Below are positions 59,836 to 64,000 of a stretch of 64,000 nucleotides of DNA, piece after piece (the stretch's first letter is position 1; every line of letters starts with the position of its first letter). The notes under the pieces were generated by a model. That model was not told where the DNA came from, searched no databases, and saw only the letters and a program-made list of their open reading frames with translations. The stretch is from Photobacterium atrarenae (GTDB lineage: Bacteria > Pseudomonadota > Gammaproteobacteria > Enterobacterales > Vibrionaceae): contig NZ_CP101508.1 in assembly GCF_024380015.1 (NCBI RefSeq), positions 3,224,902 through 3,288,901 of the forward strand, given 5' to 3'. The translations under genes and the position numbers were made by a program.

Positions 59836-59985
59836 TAGTTATCCTCATGATGAATGTCTAGTTTTGTTTGTTATGGGATATGACAATACGCTTTGAGCAA
59901 CACTTTTCTCCGCCTCAGCACTGGACATCAGTCAACAATGCAATAAAATCTGCGCTCTTATTTTGAGCAGTTTGAGGCACCCAAC

Positions 59986-61092
59986 ATGGCATCCACCGAC
60001 ATCAATCCAGCTGAGTATCAGGCACAGCTCGATGAAAAGGCAGCGCGTATTCAAAATATCTTTGCGGATTTTGAAACCCCTGAGCTTGAGGTGTTCGCCT
60101 CTCCTGCCGAGCATTACCGGATGCGTGCCGAGTTTCGGGTATGGCATGAGGGCGATGATCTCTACTACATCATGTTCAACCAGGAAACCCGTCAGAAATA
60201 CCGGGTTGATCAGTTCCCGGCTGCCAGCCGCCTGATCAACGACCTGATGCCGCTGCTGGTTGATGCGCTCAAGCCGGTCAAGGCTCTGCGTCATAAGCTG
60301 TTCCAGGTCGATTTCCTGTCAACCCTGAGCGGCGAGATCCTGGTATCGTTGCTCTACCACCGTCAACTGGACGAAGAATGGGTCAACGAAGCCAAGGCAC
60401 TCAAGCAGCGCCTCAATGATGAAGGCTTCAAGCTGAACTTCATTGGCCGGGCACGCAAGCAGAAGATTGTGCTGGATCAGGAGTACGTGATTGAAAAACT
60501 CAGCGTCCACAATCGCACCCTGACCTACCAGCAGGTTGAAAACAGCTTTACCCAGCCGAACGGTGAAGTGGCGCAAAAAATGCTGGAGTGGGCGGTCGAC
60601 TGTACCGAAGATAGTGAAGGGGATCTGCTGGAGCTCTACTGTGGTAACGGTAACTTCTCGCTGGCACTGGCGAAAAACTTTGATCGCGTCCTGGCCACCG
60701 AACTGGCAAAACCTTCGGTTGAGTCGGCCCAGTACAACATTGCCGTCAACAACATCAACAATGTACAGATCATTCGCATGTCGGCCGAAGAGTTTACCGA
60801 AGCGATGGAAGGCAAGCGCGAATTCCGCCGCCTGCAAAACGCCGGCGTGGATCTGAAGAGCTACAACTGCAACACCATTTTTGTCGATCCGCCACGTTCA
60901 GGCATGGACGATGACACCTGCCGGATGGTGCAGGCCTACGATCGCATCATGTACATCTCATGTAACCCGGAAACGCTGAAAGAGAACCTAGCCATTCTGG
61001 GCGAAACGCACCGCATCACCCGCTTTGCGCTGTTTGATCAGTTCCCGTATACCCACCACATGGAAGCCGGGGTTCTGCTGGAGCGGAAATAA
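59986..61092 (+). CDS. trmA: tRNA (uracil-5-)-methyltransferase
   Basis: TrmA makes ribothymidine at position 54 in the T-loop of nearly all tRNAs using SAM. It has 368 residues. The nucleophile is Cys326 (YISCNPETL), and the general base is the Glu of HHMEAGVLL near residue 360. The SAM-binding motif is [16 protein letters not shown], and [13 protein letters not shown] follows. The N-terminal RNA-binding region is [22 protein letters not shown]. It is divergent from btuB, as in E. coli. Confidence 0.98.
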   Translation: MASTDINPAEYQAQLDEKAARIQNIFADFETPELEVFASPAEHYRMRAEFRVWHEGDDLYYIMFNQETRQKYRVDQFPAASRLINDLMPLLVDALKPVKALRHKLFQVDFLSTLSGEILVSLLYHRQLDEEWVNEAKALKQRLNDEGFKLNFIGRARKQKIVLDQEYVIEKLSVHNRTLTYQQVENSFTQPNGEVAQKMLEWAVDCTEDSEGDLLELYCGNGNFSLALAKNFDRVLATELAKPSVESAQYNIAVNNINNVQIIRMSAEEFTEAMEGKREFRRLQNAGVDLKSYNCNTIFVDPPRSGMDDDTCRMVQAYDRIMYISCNPETLKENLAILGETHRITRFALFDQFPYTHHMEAGVLLERK

Positions 61093-61122
61093 TCGGTTTT
61101 CTAGTCGAGCACAAGCCATTAA

Positions 61123-61145
61123 AAAAGGCGCCCTCGGCGCCTTTT
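61123..61145. terminator. Terminator between trmA and yijD
   Basis: AAAAGGCGCC pairs with GGCGCCTTTT (61123-61132 with 61136-61145) around a short loop, with further A's and T's outside. It can serve both convergent genes. Confidence 0.9.
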
Positions 61146-61169
61146 CCTTTCTCAAAACTGAGGGGCGAA

Positions 61170-61553
61170 TTACGCTTGCGCCTCAGTGCTTTCGATCTTC
61201 TTTGGCGTCATAATCCCCAGTTTGTAGGCAACCCACACCAACAGACCTAAGGTGATCATCAGCGGCAGGAAGTTAGAGCCCATATCCGGCAGTTGTGCCC
61301 GCATAAAGCCGGAGTATCCAAACGCGCCAGCCAGGAAACAGGCAAAGGCGATGGCCGGGGTTCCTTCCGTCATCGGCTTGCTCAGGTACTCCTGATACAG
61401 GCAGTACACCGCCAGACCAAACGCAATGACAGGAAAAATAGAAAACGGTACAGCACTTGATGTGAATACAGCTAACGTCGCATTGCCGCACAGACCTGCC
61501 AGAAAAGACAGCAACAGTGTTTTACGTTCAGCTTTTACTTGTTCCTTGTTCAT
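61170..61553 (-). CDS. yijD: DUF1422 inner-membrane protein (YijD family)
   Basis: This is a 127-residue, four-helix membrane protein of unknown function. The frame is open from 61631, but the ATG at 61553 gives the family start (MNKEQVKAERKTLLLSFLAG) and lies 22 bp past fabR. Landmarks are the TSSAVPFSIFPVI helix and the MRAQLPDMGSNFLP loop. The fabR-yijD pair next to trmA is the conserved enterobacterial order, so coexpression with fabR is likely. Confidence 0.92.
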   Translation of the reverse strand: MNKEQVKAERKTLLLSFLAGLCGNATLAVFTSSAVPFSIFPVIAFGLAVYCLYQEYLSKPMTEGTPAIAFACFLAGAFGYSGFMRAQLPDMGSNFLPLMITLGLLVWVAYKLGIMTPKKIESTEAQA

Positions 61554-61575
61554 ATCCTTCACCAACACAATAAAG

Positions 61576-62208
61576 TTAGAGTTTCTGCCTGAGCTCTCGA
61601 CGCTCACGCTCTTTACGATACCAATAGGCACCCTTCGCGATCATTCGCAATTGCATAATCAATCTTTCCGCATGCTCGGCACGCGCATGGCTGTCCAGAT
61701 CCAGTGCCTCTGCACCGGAGCTGAAGACCAAAGTGACCGACGCCTCCGCCTGAGTATAGGCTTCATCGTGGGTCACACCAGTTTTCGCTTCCAGGTACTC
61801 GGTCAACTCCGCAACAAAGTGCTGAATTTCCCGGGCCACCGCAGCTCGGAACGCCGGTGATGTGCCAGAGCGCTCGCGTAAAAGCAACCGAAACACATTC
61901 GGGCTGCTTTCAATAAATTCCATAAATGTTTCTACAGAGGTTCGGATCACACTGCCTTCTTTGGCAATGCGCTGACGCGCCTGGCGCATCAGCTGACGCA
62001 GGATCAACCCGCCTTCATCGACCATGGTCAGCCCCAGCTCATCCATATCTTTAAAATGGCGATAGAAAGAGGTGGGTGCAATCCCGGCTTCCCGTGCGAC
62101 TTCACGCAGGCTGAGACTCGAAAAGCTACGCTCGGCACTGAGCTGATTAAATGCAGCATCAATCAGTGAACGACGGGTTTTTTCTTTTTGCTGAGCCCTG
62201 ATTCCCAT
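61576..62208 (-). CDS. fabR: TetR-family fatty-acid biosynthesis repressor FabR
   Basis: FabR represses fabA/fabB-type unsaturated fatty acid genes in response to the saturated/unsaturated acyl balance. The 210-residue protein from the ATG at 62208 begins [19 protein letters not shown], then the [30 protein letters not shown], nearly identical to the E. coli protein. The ligand domain contains [25 protein letters not shown]. The frame is open further upstream (to 62241), so a slightly longer product cannot be excluded. It is divergent from sthA, and the 62209-62486 gap shows no gene. Confidence 0.96.
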   Translation of the reverse strand: MGIRAQQKEKTRRSLIDAAFNQLSAERSFSSLSLREVAREAGIAPTSFYRHFKDMDELGLTMVDEGGLILRQLMRQARQRIAKEGSVIRTSVETFMEFIESSPNVFRLLLRERSGTSPAFRAAVAREIQHFVAELTEYLEAKTGVTHDEAYTQAEASVTLVFSSGAEALDLDSHARAEHAERLIMQLRMIAKGAYWYRKERERRELRQKL

Positions 62209-62486
62209 GAACTTGTTGTTTCTCTGTAACCTTTTCTGCAACTATACGCGCTTTTGTTCGCCGGTTCAGCGAAAATCGCCTTTTTCACAGCAATCAGAAC
62301 ATAGTAAATCCCGACCGTAGCTGAATCAAAGCAGTATTTGTCACTTTTAACAGACAGCTCACAGAGTTCCGGCTCCACAACGTGATCACCCCCAATCTAT
62401 CAAGCGACTCTGATTTTACCGACTTCAGGAAAAAGTTAAACTATCGCGTAAGCAATGTTGCAAGGATGATAAGAAAGGCCTGAACA

Positions 62487-63902
62487 ATGACTAAGTCAAC
62501 ACAACCACATGCCCAGCATTTTGATGCCATTATTATTGGCAGCGGCCCGGGGGGCGAAGGGGCTGCGATGGGGCTCACCAAAGCAGGCTTCAATGTTGCG
62601 ATCATCGAGCGGGAGAACAGCGTCGGCGGCGGATGTACCCACTGGGGTACCATTCCGTCCAAAGCCCTGCGCCATGCCGTCAGCCGGATCATCGAATTTA
62701 ACCAAAACCCGCTCTACTGCAAAAACAACTCCAGCCTCCACAGCACCTTCAGCCAGATCCTCGGCCACGCCCAGGACGTAGTCAGCAAACAGACCCGAAT
62801 GCGCCAGGGGTTTTACGATCGCAACCACTGCACCATCATTCATGGTGAAGCCAGCTTTGTCGACAGCCACACCGTCGTCGTGAAAGCCGCTGACGGCAGC
62901 CTCGACCGCTACAGCGCCGACAAGTTTGTGATTGCCACCGGCTCTCGGCCTTATCACCCGGCGGACGTTGATTTTAACCACCGCCGAATTTATGACAGCG
63001 ACTCGATCCTGCGCCTGAAGCACGATCCCCGCCACATCCTGATTTATGGTGCCGGAGTGATCGGCAGTGAGTATGCCTCAATTTTCCGCGGCCTGGGAGT
63101 CAAGGTGGACTTGATCAATACCCGTGACCGCCTGCTGGAGTTCCTCGACAACGAGATTTCCGACTCACTGTCCTACCACCTGTGGAACAGCGGCGCAATG
63201 ATCCGCAACGGCGAGGCCTATGAGCGGATCGAAGGCACCGAGGACGGCGTGATTTTACACCTCCAATCCGGCAAAAAGATGCGTGCCGACTGCCTGCTGT
63301 ATGCCAACGGCCGGACCGGGAACACCGATCGCCTGAACCTCGATAGTATCGGACTCACACCGGATTCGCGCGGTCAGCTCAAAGTCAACAATAACTATCA
63401 AACCGATGTCGAGCATATCTATGCCGTCGGTGATGTGATTGGCTACCCGAGCCTGGCCAGCGCCGCGTATGATCAGGGCCGCTTTGTCGCCCAGGCGATC
63501 AGCAATGGCGAAGCCGAAGGCTGCTTGATCGAGCATATTCCGACCGGGATCTACACCATTCCGGAGATCAGCTCGGTCGGCAAAACCGAGCAGGAACTGA
63601 CCGCCGAAAAAGTGCCGTATGAAGTCGGTCGCTCGCAGTTCAAGCACCTGGCCCGGGCCCAAATCGCCGGTACTGAAGTCGGCAGCCTGAAGATCCTGTT
63701 TCATCGCGACACCAAAGAGATCCTCGGAATCCACTGCTTCGGTGAGCGGGCGGCCGAGATCATCCACATCGGCCAGGCGATCATGGAGCAAAAAGGCGAA
63801 GGCAACACCATCGACTATTTCGCCAATACCACCTTCAACTACCCGACCATGGCCGAAGCCTACCGGGTCGCCGCCCTGAACGGCTTAAACCGCCTGTTCT
63901 AA
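62487..63902 (+). CDS. sthA: Soluble pyridine nucleotide transhydrogenase
   Basis: SthA (UdhA) is a soluble FAD flavoprotein that transfers hydride between NADPH and NAD, balancing the two pools. It has 471 residues. The FAD-binding motif is [15 protein letters not shown]. The redox-active site position reads [17 protein letters not shown], with Thr in place of the second Cys of lipoamide dehydrogenases, the SthA signature. The NAD-binding [13 protein letters not shown] and the dimerisation domain ending [20 protein letters not shown] are intact. It has its own terminator. Confidence 0.97.
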   Translation: MTKSTQPHAQHFDAIIIGSGPGGEGAAMGLTKAGFNVAIIERENSVGGGCTHWGTIPSKALRHAVSRIIEFNQNPLYCKNNSSLHSTFSQILGHAQDVVSKQTRMRQGFYDRNHCTIIHGEASFVDSHTVVVKAADGSLDRYSADKFVIATGSRPYHPADVDFNHRRIYDSDSILRLKHDPRHILIYGAGVIGSEYASIFRGLGVKVDLINTRDRLLEFLDNEISDSLSYHLWNSGAMIRNGEAYERIEGTEDGVILHLQSGKKMRADCLLYANGRTGNTDRLNLDSIGLTPDSRGQLKVNNNYQTDVEHIYAVGDVIGYPSLASAAYDQGRFVAQAISNGEAEGCLIEHIPTGIYTIPEISSVGKTEQELTAEKVPYEVGRSQFKHLARAQIAGTEVGSLKILFHRDTKEILGIHCFGERAAEIIHIGQAIMEQKGEGNTIDYFANTTFNYPTMAEAYRVAALNGLNRLF

Positions 63903-63933
63903 GCCTGCCAAGGTTTCAGCGAAAACGCCCAAT

Positions 63934-63961
63934 AAAAAACGGAGCCGCAGCTCCGTTTTTT
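63934..63961. terminator. Terminator after sthA
   Basis: A 12-bp stem (63934-63945 with 63950-63961) with loop CGCA has six A's leading and six T's trailing. Confidence 0.92.
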
Positions 63962-64000
63962 ATTATGTGACCAGCACGCGCCAATCAAACTTCCATCATC

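Overview
The window comes from a gammaproteobacterium of the family Vibrionaceae. The evidence is the near-identity of the core proteins to enterobacterial and Vibrio families, the gene orders panF-prmA-dusB-fis, murI/btuB/trmA/yijD/fabR/sthA and nusG-rplKAJL-rpoBC, and two closely spaced rRNA operons. A Photobacterium-like genome is my best guess, from a short interspersed repeat and the tRNA-rich rrn ends, but this is inference.

Layout. 1-3.2 kb holds the end of panF, then prmA and the dusB-fis operon. 3.2-6.3 kb holds, on the minus strand, a chemoreceptor, ppnP and zntR. 6.3-9.7 kb is purHD under a PurR box. 9.7-16.4 kb holds yjaH, hupA, a CNNM/CBS membrane protein, brnQ with a long leader, yjaG, a uracil-DNA-glycosylase-like gene and hemE. 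16.4-18.2 kb is an accessory pocket with a possible small RNA, a MITE-like repeat and two exported proteins of unknown function. 18.3-33.9 kb is the translation/transcription core: nudC, rsd, rpoC, rpoB, rplL, rplJ, rplA, rplK, nusG, secE, tufB and the four-tRNA tufB leader operon. 33.9-39.3 kb holds coaX, birA, murB, a GNAT gene, pssA and a nicotinamidase. 39.3-42.0 kb is a mobile-element scrapyard: a second MITE copy, an IS110-family relic, tRNA fragments and a group II intron. 42.0-53.6 kb contains two tandem rRNA operons, both on the minus strand. 53.8-64 kb holds a membrane-anchored RRM protein, murI, a Dph6-like ATP pyrophosphatase, a second nearly identical group II intron, btuB under a cobalamin riboswitch, trmA, yijD, fabR and sthA.

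How the parts work together. Much of the window is growth-rate machinery: Fis and HU (nucleoid proteins that act on stable-RNA promoters), Rsd (sigma70 sequestration), RNA polymerase beta and beta', ribosomal proteins, EF-Tu, nine ordinary tRNA genes linked to tufB or to rRNA genes (plus one aberrant tRNA), and rRNA operons with stringent-type GC-rich discriminators. The rest is cofactor and envelope metabolism (purines, haem, CoA, biotin, B12, NAD, phosphatidylethanolamine, peptidoglycan precursors).

The most notable non-routine signals are these: a leucine-rich leader peptide followed by mutually exclusive RNA pairings upstream of brnQ; twin 1889-bp group II introns, each inserted directly behind a rho-independent terminator; an IS110 relic that keeps a bridge-RNA-like stem-loop; a tRNA-Asp-like gene with an expanded anticodon region; 23S heterogeneity between the two operons; and a small membrane-tethered RRM protein. 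I do not see a CRISPR array, a prophage or a recognisable defence island.
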